A stretch of DNA of 26,706 nt from Azoarcus sp. (lineage in GTDB: Bacteria; Pseudomonadota; Gammaproteobacteria; Burkholderiales; Rhodocyclaceae), in assembly GCA_031282905.1 (NCBI GenBank), contig JAITCV010000148.1, positions 1 to 26,706 on the forward strand, read 5' to 3'. The notes beneath the pieces were generated by a model. The model saw only the letters and a program-made list of their open reading frames with translations, had not been told where the DNA came from and did no database searches. Below, one piece after another: positions 1 through 8,927 of this stretch (the first letter of the stretch is position 1; every line of letters begins with the position of its first letter). The translations under genes and the position numbers were made by a program.

Positions 1-37
1 GGGGCCGCTCTTTTCGGGAAACGAAGCGGCCCCCTTT
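1..37. terminator. Hairpin at window edge, probable terminator
   Basis: A perfect 9-bp stem (GGGGCCGCT at 1-9 with AGCGGCCCC at 25-33) encloses a 15-nt loop and is followed by CTTT. It lies between the end of the chemotaxis gene (stop near 95, minus strand) and whatever lies left of the window, so it may terminate one or both sides. The T-run on the plus side is short and the minus-side tail is outside the window. Confidence 0.5.
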
Positions 38-94
38 AGTGCCTTTGAGTGGGCATGCGGCGCGTGCGCCGATATTTTTCTGTCCTCTTGACCC

Positions 95-1711
95 TCACAA
101 CCGGAAACGTCCCACCAGTTCGTTCAGTTCCGTGGCCAGGGTCTTGACGCGGCTGGCGGTGGCGCTGAGATTGTTGACCGCGTTGACGCTCTCATCGGTC
201 ATCTGGACGATGCGCTCGATGTCGCGGCCGATCAATTGGCCGGCGGTGTTTTGTTCGGAAAGCGCTTCGGTGATGGTCTTGACCGATTCCAGCGTGGCGT
301 CGATGCGCCGTTTGACTTCTTCCATGGAGGTGCCGGTGTCGTTGGCCAATTGCACCCCTTCGGTCACCTTTGCCTGACTACTCTCCGTGCTCTCCAACGC
401 GTGCGCGGTGCCGGCCTGGATGGCCTCGACCATGGAGACGATTTCGGCGGTCGAGGCGCCGGTGCGTTCGGCGAGCTTGCGCACTTCGTCGGCTACCACC
501 GCGAAACCGCGCCCGGCTTCGCCGGCGCGCGCCGCCTCGATGGCCGCATTGAGGGCGAGCAGATTGGTTTGATCGGCAATGCCCTTGATGACATTGATGA
601 TCTTGCCGATTTCGGAGGATTGTTCGGCCAACTGCTTGATTCCCTCGGCGGTCACACTCGCCGCAGTGGTGATGCCGTTCATGCCCTCGACCGAATGGTG
701 TACCACCTCGATGCCATGGGTCACCGCATTGCCCGATTCGATGGAGCTGCGATTGGCCTCCTGGGCGCAGTCCGCGATGTGGCTCACATTGACCGACATT
801 TCTTCCACCGCTGCGGCGATGGCCGAGGTGGCCTCGTTTTGCACGCCGACCGCGCTCGTGACCTTGTTGCCGTCGCTTGCCATCGTGTTCGAATCGCTTT
901 CGAGCCGTTCGGCGCCGGCGCGAATGCGGGTGATGATGTCATGGAGATTGCCGCGCATCTTCTCCATCGAACCCAGCACGCTGTTTTCCAGTCCCGCGCC
1001 CACTTCGATGCGGCGGCCCAGGTTGCCCGCGGCGATGTCCGCCACCCGGCTCGCCACTTCGCTCGGTTCGCCGCCCAGTTCGCGGCGTACCTGACGGGCG
1101 ATGAAGAGCGCCAGCACGATGCTGACGAGGGAGGCAATGATGATCACCGCAAGATTGATGCTATCGGCCAGTGCCTTTTCCTCGACACTTTTGTCATATT
1201 CTTCCTTGGCCACGTCGAGCTGCAACTGGATCAATTCGGCGAATTTATCCGATAGCGGCTCGATCGTCGGATACAGATCGACGCGAGTGAACTCGGCCAG
1301 GCGTTCGCTGTCGCCGTCGCGCAGGATGGCCTTCAAGCGGTTGATCGGTTCGGCACTGGCCGCGCGCAGCCGCTCGACATCGGCGACCAAGATCTGTTCT
1401 TTCGGCACCAACTGGGTCGTGAGAAAACCGCGCCACAGGGCGGCAATCTCGGCCTCCGCCTTTTCGATGCGCTCGCGCGCGGTGCTGTAATCGATATTGC
1501 GGTTGCGCGCCTTGTGGGAGAGATCGACGATGTCTATCGCATACAGATCGGCGATTTTCTTGATGTCCCGCAACGGCACGACGCGATCCTGGTAGACCCG
1601 ATTGAGCGCGTGTTCAGCATCTTCCAGGCCAATGTAGCCGCACAGTGCGATCGCCGCCATGCCGAGCACGGCGATACTGGTCATGAGGATGATCTTGTGG
1701 GCGAGTTTCAT
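95..1711 (-). CDS. Methyl-accepting chemotaxis protein
   Basis: This 538-residue transmembrane chemoreceptor would sense a periplasmic ligand and control CheA through CheW. TM1 lies near residues 7-28. A helical periplasmic region of about 155 residues follows, of four-helix-bundle type by length and pattern. TM2 lies near 188-207, then a HAMP segment containing RRELGGEP. The cytoplasmic signalling domain carries the conserved tip IADQTNLLALNAAIEAARAGE and the following GFAVVADEVRKLAERT. No C-terminal NWETF-type pentapeptide is present; it ends ELVGRFRL, so adaptation enzymes would have to act without that tether. The start ATG has GGAG a few bases upstream. No che gene is adjacent, so it is an orphan receptor, divergent from rsmE. 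The ligand is unknown. Confidence 0.95.
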   Translation of the reverse strand: MKLAHKIILMTSIAVLGMAAIALCGYIGLEDAEHALNRVYQDRVVPLRDIKKIADLYAIDIVDLSHKARNRNIDYSTARERIEKAEAEIAALWRGFLTTQLVPKEQILVADVERLRAASAEPINRLKAILRDGDSERLAEFTRVDLYPTIEPLSDKFAELIQLQLDVAKEEYDKSVEEKALADSINLAVIIIASLVSIVLALFIARQVRRELGGEPSEVASRVADIAAGNLGRRIEVGAGLENSVLGSMEKMRGNLHDIITRIRAGAERLESDSNTMASDGNKVTSAVGVQNEATSAIAAAVEEMSVNVSHIADCAQEANRSSIESGNAVTHGIEVVHHSVEGMNGITTAASVTAEGIKQLAEQSSEIGKIINVIKGIADQTNLLALNAAIEAARAGEAGRGFAVVADEVRKLAERTGASTAEIVSMVEAIQAGTAHALESTESSQAKVTEGVQLANDTGTSMEEVKRRIDATLESVKTITEALSEQNTAGQLIGRDIERIVQMTDESVNAVNNLSATASRVKTLATELNELVGRFRL

Positions 1712-1845
1712 TGCTGTTCTCCATTCAAATGGCAGGTGTAATGGATTACGGATATCCAGTCCGTTTCATTAATCAGGGAAGACCATGTTGGCTGCGTCCC
1801 ATTGTCCGCGTTTCGCGCGGCAAGTTGTAGTGTTCGATTGGGGAC

Positions 1846-1871
1846 GGCATGGCAAAATGCCTATTTGCCAT
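1846..1871 (+). promoter_or_regulatory. Two mutually exclusive hairpins upstream of rsmE
   Basis: ATGGCAAA (1849-1856) is perfectly complementary to TTTGCCAT (1864-1871). An overlapping stem, GGCAT (1846-1850) with ATGCC (1857-1861), cannot form at the same time. The element ends about 25 nt before the rsmE ATG. It could be a protein-binding palindrome or a leader RNA structure; neither is proven. Confidence 0.35.
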
Positions 1872-1895
1872 TGTGCGCATCGACCGGACGAGCTT

Positions 1896-2621
1896 ATGAC
1901 GACCCCGCGATTTCATATCCCTGACGCATTGCCTCATGGCGGAGAAGTCGAACTGTCCGTAGCGGCGGCACATCACGCGCTCAAGGTTCTGCGGCTGGGC
2001 GCAGGCGACGCGGTGACGTTGTTCGATGGTTCGGGGGGCGAATTCGATGGACGGCTCGATGTGCGTGGCCGCGCGGTGTTTGCCGTCGATGGCCAGTGGC
2101 GGGAAATCGACCGCGAATCGCCGCTGTTCATCGTGCTGGCGCAGGCACTAGCCAATGGCGACAAAATGGACTGGATCGCGCAAAAAGCGGTGGAACTGGG
2201 TGCGGCGGGGCTGATTCCGCTGCGGGCCGAGCGTTCGGTGCTGCGTTTGAGCGGCGAGCGTGCCGACAAACGCCGTGAGCATTGGCGGCAAGTGATGATC
2301 GCCGCCTGCGAACAGTGTGGTCGCAATCGTTTGCCCCTGGTCGGCCCCGTCACCGATCTGGCGGACTATCTCGAACAGGAGGAATACACGCAGGCGCAGC
2401 GCCTGATCCTCTCCCCCGGCGGCGAGCGCCTGAGCATGATCGATCTCAGCCCCGAGCGTCCCATTCACCTGTTGATCGGCCCCGAAGGCGGCTGGAGCGC
2501 ACACGAACTGGCGCTTGCCCGGGCCTGTCAGCCGGTCACGCTTGGGCCACGCACCCTGCGCACCGAAACCGCCGGCCTCGCCGCGCTCGCAGTCTTGCAG
2601 GCGATGTGGGGGGATGGCTGA
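1896..2621 (+). CDS. rsmE: 16S rRNA (uracil-1498-N3)-methyltransferase RsmE
   Basis: The 241-residue protein is a SPOUT-class methyltransferase that methylates N3 of U1498 in 16S rRNA using S-adenosylmethionine. An N-terminal PUA-like region (FHIPDAL, HHALKVLRLGAGD) precedes the knot domain. The knot has the SAM-binding signature LLIGPEGGWS and the terminal LGPRTLRTETAGLAAL, both diagnostic of RsmE. The ATG at 1896 is chosen because MTTPRFHI begins the family's usual N-terminus; the frame is open from 1785 but the extra 37 residues look unrelated. It is divergent from the chemoreceptor gene and convergent with the large membrane-protein gene, whose stop is 48 bp away. No intrinsic terminator follows; see the C-rich segment at 2640-3115. 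Confidence 0.95.
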   Translation: MTTPRFHIPDALPHGGEVELSVAAAHHALKVLRLGAGDAVTLFDGSGGEFDGRLDVRGRAVFAVDGQWREIDRESPLFIVLAQALANGDKMDWIAQKAVELGAAGLIPLRAERSVLRLSGERADKRREHWRQVMIAACEQCGRNRLPLVGPVTDLADYLEQEEYTQAQRLILSPGGERLSMIDLSPERPIHLLIGPEGGWSAHELALARACQPVTLGPRTLRTETAGLAALAVLQAMWGDG

Positions 2622-2639
2622 AATTCAGGATTCGGAAAG

Positions 2640-3115
2640 AACGGCCAAAACGTTCAATGAAACCGCCTCTCAATATCGCCGAAAAAACGAAATACCACCC
2701 ACCCCAACCCCATTGCACGTAGCCCCCCCCACCAACGCCAAGCTCAATGCCTCTACCCGATCCAATAACAACCACCCAGGGTCCATCCCCAGATCGACCA
2801 ACATCCAACCCTCTGCCCCCATCAACAACACTTCACCCTTCTCCTCCTCACCTGCCCTATCCCTCCCCTTCCACCCCACCCGCAACATCACACTCCCCCC
2901 TCCACCACATATGAAATCAAATCCCAATAAACTCCCCTCCACCCCCGATAAGTCCCCTCCATTCAACTCAAAAACCAAACCCCTTTCACCCCGCAAAGAA
3001 AATGATTTCAACAACTCACCATCTCGCAACAAACTCCTCCCCGATCTGCCCCAGGCAACAGCTATCCCCCCAATGTCCAATACGCCAAATACACGCCGAA
3101 ACAACTTGACCATAT
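2640..3115 (+). terminator. C-rich, G-poor segment, candidate Rho-dependent terminator region for rsmE
   Basis: By hand count, positions 2641-3120 contain 41 G in 480 nt, and 2821-2940 contain 62 C against 3 G. An rsmE read-through transcript would therefore be a long C-rich, G-poor RNA, the composition known for Rho utilisation (rut) sites. No hairpin plus T-run lies between the rsmE stop and this segment. The segment is also the 3' end of the opposite-strand membrane-protein gene, so it would double as coding sequence. The composition is seen directly; the Rho role is inferred. Confidence 0.4.
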
Positions 3116-5660
3116 CATGTCTTTCAATTGTGATGGCATTGCGTGCGGCATAAGATGTGCTGTAGCCCACGATGAACCCTCCTTCATCCCGCGGTATGTA
3201 GTGATCCACCACGAAGCGATACAAATAGGGATTGCGCAGCGCCAGGCCCCCGCCGTCGTGGATGATGTTGTCCGCTTCCAGCAGCGCGATATCGGGTAAA
3301 TTGGCTTTCAGGCGCTCGACTTCCTGTTTTTGCCGAGCAATGGACACCATGTTGTAGGGGGCACTCACCCCGACGACCGGATGGCGATCCAGGTAAAAAT
3401 AGTGTGCGTTGCGCGAAGTCAAATCCAGGTAAGGCGCGCCGGGTTCGAGATGGGCGTTCAATAACGCGTTGAGACGAACCAGCCTGTCCCAGTGCTCATC
3501 TTCCACCTGCGCCTTGCCGATGTTCGTCAGTCCCGCGCTTGTTCCGTCACGCAGGGACAAGGTGGTGATTTTTGTCTCTGTCAGCGCGCGCGTCAGCGTT
3601 CGTGGCGAAAAATCCATCCCGCCCAGGCTCGCCGCGATGCAAGCGGTCAGGCTGACCAGCAACACCCGATGATCCGGTCTGATTGCCGGCCATAGCACCA
3701 GCGGCAACAGCGTCAGACAGGAGAGCGCCGTCATCGCGCCGGGACGCGAAATCGCCCCAGGGTCGATCCGCCCCATCGTATAGGGAATCATCAGCACGAC
3801 GAATACCAACACGATGCGCGCTGGCCATATGTCATAGTGAGCACACGGCGCGCCGACACGCTCCTTACCGTGAGCCAACAGTGCGAGGCAGGCGAGCGGG
3901 GTCAGTACCCAGGCCATGCGGCTGAGTTCGAACAGCAAACCCGCGCGCCCACCCTGCAAGTTCCAGCTCGATGACCAGGGCACGCCATAGGCCACTTGGT
4001 TGATCGGAGCGTTTTCCATGACATATAGGATGGCGCCGCGCAGCATCGTCCCCAGCGGTGTCAACAGACCCAACAGACCCAACGCCAGCACGATTGCGCC
4101 GGGCACGGCGGCGGTGCGCCAGGCATCGTGCTGGCGCAAATCCAGCCACAGCCGCCATGCGCAATGCGCGGCGAGCGGCGAACTGGCGGCGATGAGCAGC
4201 AAGCCCTGCGCGGGCAGGCCGAGGATGAGGATGGGCGCGCACAGTAACCACACCGCCAGCCAGCGTGCCGGCCTGGCTCTCGATTCGGGGTTTGTCCACC
4301 ACCACAGCAGCGGCGCGAGGAACAAAAAAGAGAGGCGTTCGTTGAACAGCAACACCGACGCCCCCGCCAGCCCCAGGCTGCCGGAAAAACGATATATGGC
4401 CAGAAAGGCGGCGAGGGCGAGCAGCGCGCGGGCGAGGCGGTGCGCTTCGAACCCGCTGCCGGCGAAGCCATCGTAGAAAAGTACGGACAAGAACATCGGC
4501 ATGTCATCGTCGATCAAGCCATGGGCGGGAAAATAATCCACATAGGGTAGTGCGCCGTGGAGATAAGACCACACGCCAAGCAAGAATTCGCCAAAGTGGT
4601 AATCGTCCGGAACGATGAGCGGCGCGAGGGTATTACCCATTTTCAGTGCCAGCAACAGCCCGAAAATCGCCACCGGCGAATACAGTCGTGACCAATCCCG
4701 CTCTTTCGCCGGAAAAGTGGATTTTTCGCCCTCGTCAACCTCCGCGCCCTCGTCTCGTTGCGTGGATGAGCGGCGGAATATCCGGTAACGCCATGCCGCA
4801 TCCGCAATGCCCCACGCCACCAGGGCGAGCACCAGGATTTTCAGCCCCACAGTCGTCTGGTATGCACTAATCTCACCATTGGGTTGCAGCAGTTTTGCTG
4901 GATAAAGGCACAGATATAACAAAGACATGCCCCATTGTCCGAGCAAGGCCAGCCGTGGCCAAAGCAAACTATCGCGCGCACAGGCGCGCAGGGTATGAAA
5001 CAGGGCGAACGTCAGGGCGCACAAACCGATTGCGCCCGCGATGCGCAACCAGCCCTTGGGCTTGGTGATCTCCAGCCATTGCGTCCATCCCCACCCTGTC
5101 CACCTTTCCAACATGGGCGCGGCGCGACCCAGCGCGAGCAGGATTTCCAAAGGGATGAGGGCCAGCAGCAAGACGGTGAAAAAAACCAGACTCGATCTTT
5201 CCGGCGCGTTCGGGTTGCCAGCCTTGCCAGCTCGAATCACATCGACATGGCTGGAGAGCGTGAGGAAAGCCGTGGCGATGGCGGACAGGCAAAGAACGCG
5301 AGCACTGTCAACCAGACCCAGATCGAGAAAAGGACACAGCAACGCGGGGAGCGTCCACCACAATGAACAACTTGCAAATCGCATGGCAAATGCCGTGCCG
5401 AATCGTTCGCTCATGCGGGTGAAATGGGCGGTGAGAAAGCGCAGGCTGAAGAACAGCACGACGCAAAACACCGGAGCGGCGAGCAAATCCTGGAATTTGG
5501 TCTCTGCTTTCCAGGCTAGATGGCCCACGATGAAATCGGGATAATTTGGCGCCCATTTCAGCTGGAGGCATAGCCCCAGGGCGAACAGGGCCAGTACCGT
5601 GGCCGAGGACAGCGTAGCCAATTTGCCGGACAGAGGCAGTCGATGAAAGTAGATGAGCAT
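2670..5660 (-). CDS. Large polytopic membrane protein, possibly GT-C glycosyltransferase-like
   Basis: The 996-residue protein has many hydrophobic segments across residues 15-700, well over ten by eye. A charged cytoplasmic-type linker lies near 293-325 (RYRIFRRSST to KERDW). After the linker come an acidic loop PDDYHFGE (351-358) and DYFPAHGLIDDD (375-386). Acidic residues in the first outside loop followed by many TM helices resemble GT-C glycosyltransferases that use polyprenyl-phosphate sugars, but I cannot name the family. The last ~250 residues are soluble and look beta-rich, ending with a jelly-roll-like pattern (DPGWLLLDRVEALSLAL). The final ~147 codons almost lack C on the coding strand, with only one Pro, one Thr, one His and no Gln, while the protein pattern continues. 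No strong ribosome-binding site is seen at the start. Confidence 0.7.
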   Translation of the reverse strand: MLIYFHRLPLSGKLATLSSATVLALFALGLCLQLKWAPNYPDFIVGHLAWKAETKFQDLLAAPVFCVVLFFSLRFLTAHFTRMSERFGTAFAMRFASCSLWWTLPALLCPFLDLGLVDSARVLCLSAIATAFLTLSSHVDVIRAGKAGNPNAPERSSLVFFTVLLLALIPLEILLALGRAAPMLERWTGWGWTQWLEITKPKGWLRIAGAIGLCALTFALFHTLRACARDSLLWPRLALLGQWGMSLLYLCLYPAKLLQPNGEISAYQTTVGLKILVLALVAWGIADAAWRYRIFRRSSTQRDEGAEVDEGEKSTFPAKERDWSRLYSPVAIFGLLLALKMGNTLAPLIVPDDYHFGEFLLGVWSYLHGALPYVDYFPAHGLIDDDMPMFLSVLFYDGFAGSGFEAHRLARALLALAAFLAIYRFSGSLGLAGASVLLFNERLSFLFLAPLLWWWTNPESRARPARWLAVWLLCAPILILGLPAQGLLLIAASSPLAAHCAWRLWLDLRQHDAWRTAAVPGAIVLALGLLGLLTPLGTMLRGAILYVMENAPINQVAYGVPWSSSWNLQGGRAGLLFELSRMAWVLTPLACLALLAHGKERVGAPCAHYDIWPARIVLVFVVLMIPYTMGRIDPGAISRPGAMTALSCLTLLPLVLWPAIRPDHRVLLVSLTACIAASLGGMDFSPRTLTRALTETKITTLSLRDGTSAGLTNIGKAQVEDEHWDRLVRLNALLNAHLEPGAPYLDLTSRNAHYFYLDRHPVVGVSAPYNMVSIARQKQEVERLKANLPDIALLEADNIIHDGGGLALRNPYLYRFVVDHYIPRDEGGFIVGYSTSYAARNAITIERHDMVKLFRRVFGVLDIGGIAVAWGRSGRSLLRDGELLKSFSLRGERGLVFELNGGDLSGVEGSLLGFDFICGGGGSVMLRVGWKGRDRAGEEEKGEVLLMGAEGWMLVDLGMDPGWLLLDRVEALSLALVGGATCNGVGVGGISFFRRY

Positions 5661-6060
5661 TGCAGATGCCAGGAAAAATAGGCGGACGCGAAGCGCCCGA
5701 TCGGGTCAAACCATGCTTTTCCGCTGTATGTTTTTATGACATATATCTCCTGCTTCTTGTTGCCACCGTATCGACTATACCTGTCGAGCAGCCTCGCCTG
5801 TACAAGACTGGCGGAATGGAAAAAAGCCGAAATACGAGCAAGCCGGTCGAGTACGAGCGATTGCTGTGGATACTTACTTCCTCCAAGTTTTCACGCCTCG
5901 GATTCGATATGGGGGCGGCCAAACACGGGAATGGAGAGGAAACATGCCACGAAAGTCCGAACTTCCGCCATTTTCCGGCAGTACGATGTCGAAATCCGTG
6001 TCGGAACATCGATCTCGCAAGCTTCCCAATAGAGGAACATTTCATTCTCTCGAACTGGTT
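5661..6060. other. 400-bp intergenic region, no supported gene
   Basis: This gap separates two minus-strand genes. It holds an AT-richer stretch at about 5711-5750 that could contain the promoter of the large membrane-protein gene, though no convincing -35/-10 pair was found. A plus-strand ATG at 5944 has a good GAGAGGA ahead of it, but its frame runs on antisense through the kinase gene and resembles no known protein. No terminator hairpin for the kinase gene was recognised. Confidence 0.5.
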
Positions 6061-7458
6061 TCAGTCATCGACCAGTTGAAGTTTGCCGAATTGACCCACG
6101 ATCGTTCCCGAGGTGACTTTCTCACTGCCCGTCTTGGCCGGGGGAGAATGCTTGGCGAGGGCGCCGACGAATTCTCCCATGCGACGCACGGCCACGGTCG
6201 CCACTTCGCGGCGGAAATTCTCCTGCACCTCCTCGGAGGCCAGCGCCAGTGCGGACGGATTGATTTCGAGATAGGTCACCGCTTCCAGCGCGACCACGGT
6301 CATTGCTTGCTGATGCTTGAAACTATCGAGCCAGGCCGATTCGCCAAAGACCGCGCCCGGCCCCAGTTCCAACACCCGCCGCCCATCGACCGACAGTTCG
6401 ACCCGTCCATCGAGGAGCACGCCGAAGCGCTGTTCGGTGCTGCCTTCCCGAATCAGCGTTGCCAGGGCTTCGGCCTTGAGCCAGGCACTGATGCGCAGCA
6501 CTTCCCACAACTCGATATCATCGAACTCGGTAAAGAACGCTTGTTTGCGCAATAGCGAAAAACGCGAATCGTCGGCATGGATATCTTCATCGCCAACGAT
6601 CTTGTAACGTACCGCCGCAAGTTCCTTGGCGAATTCGGCTCCATTCTTGTAGCGCGAATACAAATCCTTTTCCATCGCCTTGCGGATCACCTTGTCCATA
6701 TGCTCGGACACATCCGGGTTGAGTTGCACCACCGAGGGGGGATCGGCATTGAGAATCTTGTAGACCAGTTGCGCCGGGTTGACCGCGCGGAAAGGCAACC
6801 GTCCAGCGAGCAGGTGGAACATCACCACTCCGAGTGAATAAAGATCGGTCTTCTGGTTGAGCGGGTAGCCCTTGATCTGCTCCGGACTCATGTAGGCGGG
6901 CGAGCCTACGCCCATGATGAAAGTCGAATCGGATTCGACTTTCTTGCTGATGTTGAGCGCCAAACCGAAATCGGTTATTCTTACATCATCGTTATCGTTG
7001 ATCAGGATGTTGGCTGGCTTGATGTCGCGGTGTACGATGCCTTGGTGATAGGCATGGTCGAGCGCCATGCAACATTTGAAGATGATGCCGATCACGCGAT
7101 GCACCGGCAGGCGATGCTCGAAAGAACAATATTTTTCCAGCGTGGTGCTGGGGAAGTATTCCATTACCACATACGCCTGTTCGGCCTCGAATATCCCTTC
7201 ATGGATATTGATGATGTTGGGATGATTCAGCCGACTCGCCACCGCTTCTTCTGCACGCAGCAGTTTGAGCAGACGACGGTTCAGCTTGGCGCCGTCATTC
7301 GCATCGGCGCCGAAACGGATAAGCTTGAGCGCAACCGGTTCGGCGTGTTTCGGGTGTTTGGCGAGATAGACGGTCGCTGTCGCCCCCCGCCCGATTTCGC
7401 GCATGATCTGATATTCACCGACCATCGCGGGCATTTTTTCCTTGCTGTTTCCGCTCAC
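6061..7458 (-). CDS. Ser/Thr protein kinase with C-terminal cyclic-nucleotide-binding-type domain
   Basis: The 465-residue protein starts with a complete Hanks-type kinase domain (about 15-275). It has the glycine loop GRGATATVYLA (24-33), the ATP lysine in VALK (K45), catalytic HRDIKPAN (D145), DFG (D163) and the SPAYMSPEQ activation segment. A linker leads to a cNMP-binding-like fold (about 320-440) containing LLDGRVELSVDGRRVLELGPGAVFGESAWL. Kinase activity looks intact. The phosphate-binding cassette is FGESAWL, lacking the usual Arg of canonical cAMP sites, so the ligand is uncertain. No TM segment is seen, so it is probably cytosolic. The start at 7458 gives MSGNSKEKMPAMVGEYQI; a later Met at residue 9 is possible. 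It is divergent from mtaD. The kinase call is secure; substrate and signal are unknown. Confidence 0.92.
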   Translation of the reverse strand: MSGNSKEKMPAMVGEYQIMREIGRGATATVYLAKHPKHAEPVALKLIRFGADANDGAKLNRRLLKLLRAEEAVASRLNHPNIINIHEGIFEAEQAYVVMEYFPSTTLEKYCSFEHRLPVHRVIGIIFKCCMALDHAYHQGIVHRDIKPANILINDNDDVRITDFGLALNISKKVESDSTFIMGVGSPAYMSPEQIKGYPLNQKTDLYSLGVVMFHLLAGRLPFRAVNPAQLVYKILNADPPSVVQLNPDVSEHMDKVIRKAMEKDLYSRYKNGAEFAKELAAVRYKIVGDEDIHADDSRFSLLRKQAFFTEFDDIELWEVLRISAWLKAEALATLIREGSTEQRFGVLLDGRVELSVDGRRVLELGPGAVFGESAWLDSFKHQQAMTVVALEAVTYLEINPSALALASEEVQENFRREVATVAVRRMGEFVGALAKHSPPAKTGSEKVTSGTIVGQFGKLQLVDD

Positions 7459-7607
7459 TTTCCCACTCCGTATATATCAATGGCATGCTCGGACCTTGTT
7501 CGATCCTGGTCTCCGATCCTGGCGCGACGCCATGACCGTATTGCCCATGAGCGCCAAGCCATTACACTGCCACACTGCCGCGCACATACCCGATTCCGGA
7601 GTCTACC

Positions 7608-8927
7608 TTGAGCCTTGCCGCCGATCTCATCATTCATCCGCGCTGGTTGATTCCGGTCGACCCCGCAAACCGCGTGCTCGATCATTACAGCCTTGTCGTT
7701 CGCGCGGGCATCATCCTCGACATTTTGCCTCAGGACGAAGCGCGCCGACGTTATCACGCCCCTGAAGTCTTCGAACTTCCTGGGCGTGCCCTGATCCCCG
7801 GCATGGTCAATCTGCATGCCCACGCCGCCATGAGCCTGATGCGTGGCCTGGCCGACGACCTGCCGCTGGCGCGCTGGCTCGAGGATGTCATCTGGCCCAC
7901 CGAACGCAAACACATGTCGCCGGGCTTCGTTCGCGATGGCGCCTTGCTTGCCGCGCGTGAAATGCTGCGCGGCGGCATCACCACCTGCAATGACATGTAT
8001 TTTTTCCCCGCCGCCAGCGCCGAAGCGTTCTCCACGGCGGGCATGCGCGCCATCGTCGGTCTGCTCGTGATCGGTTTTCCGAGCGCATGGGCGAACGATC
8101 TCGACGATTACCTGCGCCGGGGGCTTGTCGTCCGCGACCAATGGCAAGGTCATCCCCGGATCGGTTTCGCCCTCGCCCCGCACGCGCCTTATTCCGTCGC
8201 CGATGCGGGACTCGAACGGGTTGCCATCCTGGCCGCCGAGATGAATCTGCCTATCCATATTCATGTGCACGAGACCATCGGCGAAATCGACGACGCGCTG
8301 GCTTCGTCCGGCATGCGTCCGCTGGCCCGGCTCGAACGCCTGGGTCTGCTCGGGCCCACCTTGACCGCGGTCCATACCGTTCATGTCAACGAGACCGATC
8401 TTGCCCTCCTTGCTCACCATGGCTGCAATGTCGCCCACTGCCCGACCTCCAACATGAAACTTGCCAGTGGCATCATGCCGCTGGCCGCCATGCTCGATCG
8501 CGCCATCAACATCGGTCTGGGCACCGATGGCGCGGCAAGCAACAACCGTCTCGATCTTTTCCAGGAGATGCGCCACGCCGCGCTGCTTGCCAAGGTGACA
8601 GGCAACGACGCTTCAGCCGCGCCCGCGCGCGCCATGCTGCGCATGGCCACGCTGGGCGGCGCAAGGGCGCTGGGGCTGGAGCATGTCATCGGCTCGCTGG
8701 AAATCGGCAAGCATGCCGACCTCTGCGCCGTGGACCTGAACGATCCGCTGGTCACTCCCTGTTTCGATCCGGTCTCCCACCTTGTCCATGCTTGCGGGCG
8801 GGAGCAGGTCACGCATGTCTGGGTCGGAGGCGAAATCCGGGTCAATGACAAACATGTTATGTTGCAAATTGACGACAATGAATTGCTCGCGCGCGCATCG
8901 CTATGGCAAACTAAGCTGGTTAGCTGA
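7608..8927 (+). CDS. mtaD: TRZ/ATZ-family amidohydrolase, probable 5'-methylthioadenosine/S-adenosylhomocysteine deaminase
   Basis: The 439-residue metal-dependent deaminase has the amidohydrolase metal ligands NLHAHAAM (H70, H72), HIHVHETIGEI, and HTVHVNETD followed by VAHCPTSNMKLASG. The metal Asp is in GTDGAASNNRLDLFQEMR. These are typical of MtaD-type enzymes that deaminate methylthioadenosine or S-adenosylhomocysteine. Substrate choice within the family is inferred. The gene starts at TTG (7608) with GGAG at 7598-7601. The first in-frame ATG is around residue 66 and would remove the N-terminal beta domain, so TTG is preferred. It lies upstream of ompA and ubiG; the latter enzyme makes S-adenosylhomocysteine, a plausible functional link. 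Confidence 0.9.
   Translation: MSLAADLIIHPRWLIPVDPANRVLDHYSLVVRAGIILDILPQDEARRRYHAPEVFELPGRALIPGMVNLHAHAAMSLMRGLADDLPLARWLEDVIWPTERKHMSPGFVRDGALLAAREMLRGGITTCNDMYFFPAASAEAFSTAGMRAIVGLLVIGFPSAWANDLDDYLRRGLVVRDQWQGHPRIGFALAPHAPYSVADAGLERVAILAAEMNLPIHIHVHETIGEIDDALASSGMRPLARLERLGLLGPTLTAVHTVHVNETDLALLAHHGCNVAHCPTSNMKLASGIMPLAAMLDRAINIGLGTDGAASNNRLDLFQEMRHAALLAKVTGNDASAAPARAMLRMATLGGARALGLEHVIGSLEIGKHADLCAVDLNDPLVTPCFDPVSHLVHACGREQVTHVWVGGEIRVNDKHVMLQIDDNELLARASLWQTKLVS

Noticed and set aside
236..1255. Long plus-strand open frame of 339 codons opposite the chemoreceptor gene.
   Set aside because: Shadow of the chemoreceptor coding frame in GC-rich DNA; the product shows only low-complexity His/Gly/Asp composition.
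2670..3115. The C-poor gene end as a diversity-generating retroelement target or deaminase-mutated region.
   Set aside because: No reverse transcriptase or template repeat is in the window, and the loss of G on the plus strand is matched by gain of C, not only A, so adenine mutagenesis or cytosine deamination does not fit.
5944..6555. Plus-strand frame with a good GAGAGGA before ATG 5944.
   Set aside because: It runs antisense through the kinase gene, whose domains are unmistakable, and its product has no recognisable pattern; the similar codon phase explains the open frame.
7455..8576. Long minus-strand open frame of 373 codons opposite mtaD.
   Set aside because: Antisense shadow of mtaD, which carries all metal-binding motifs on the plus strand.
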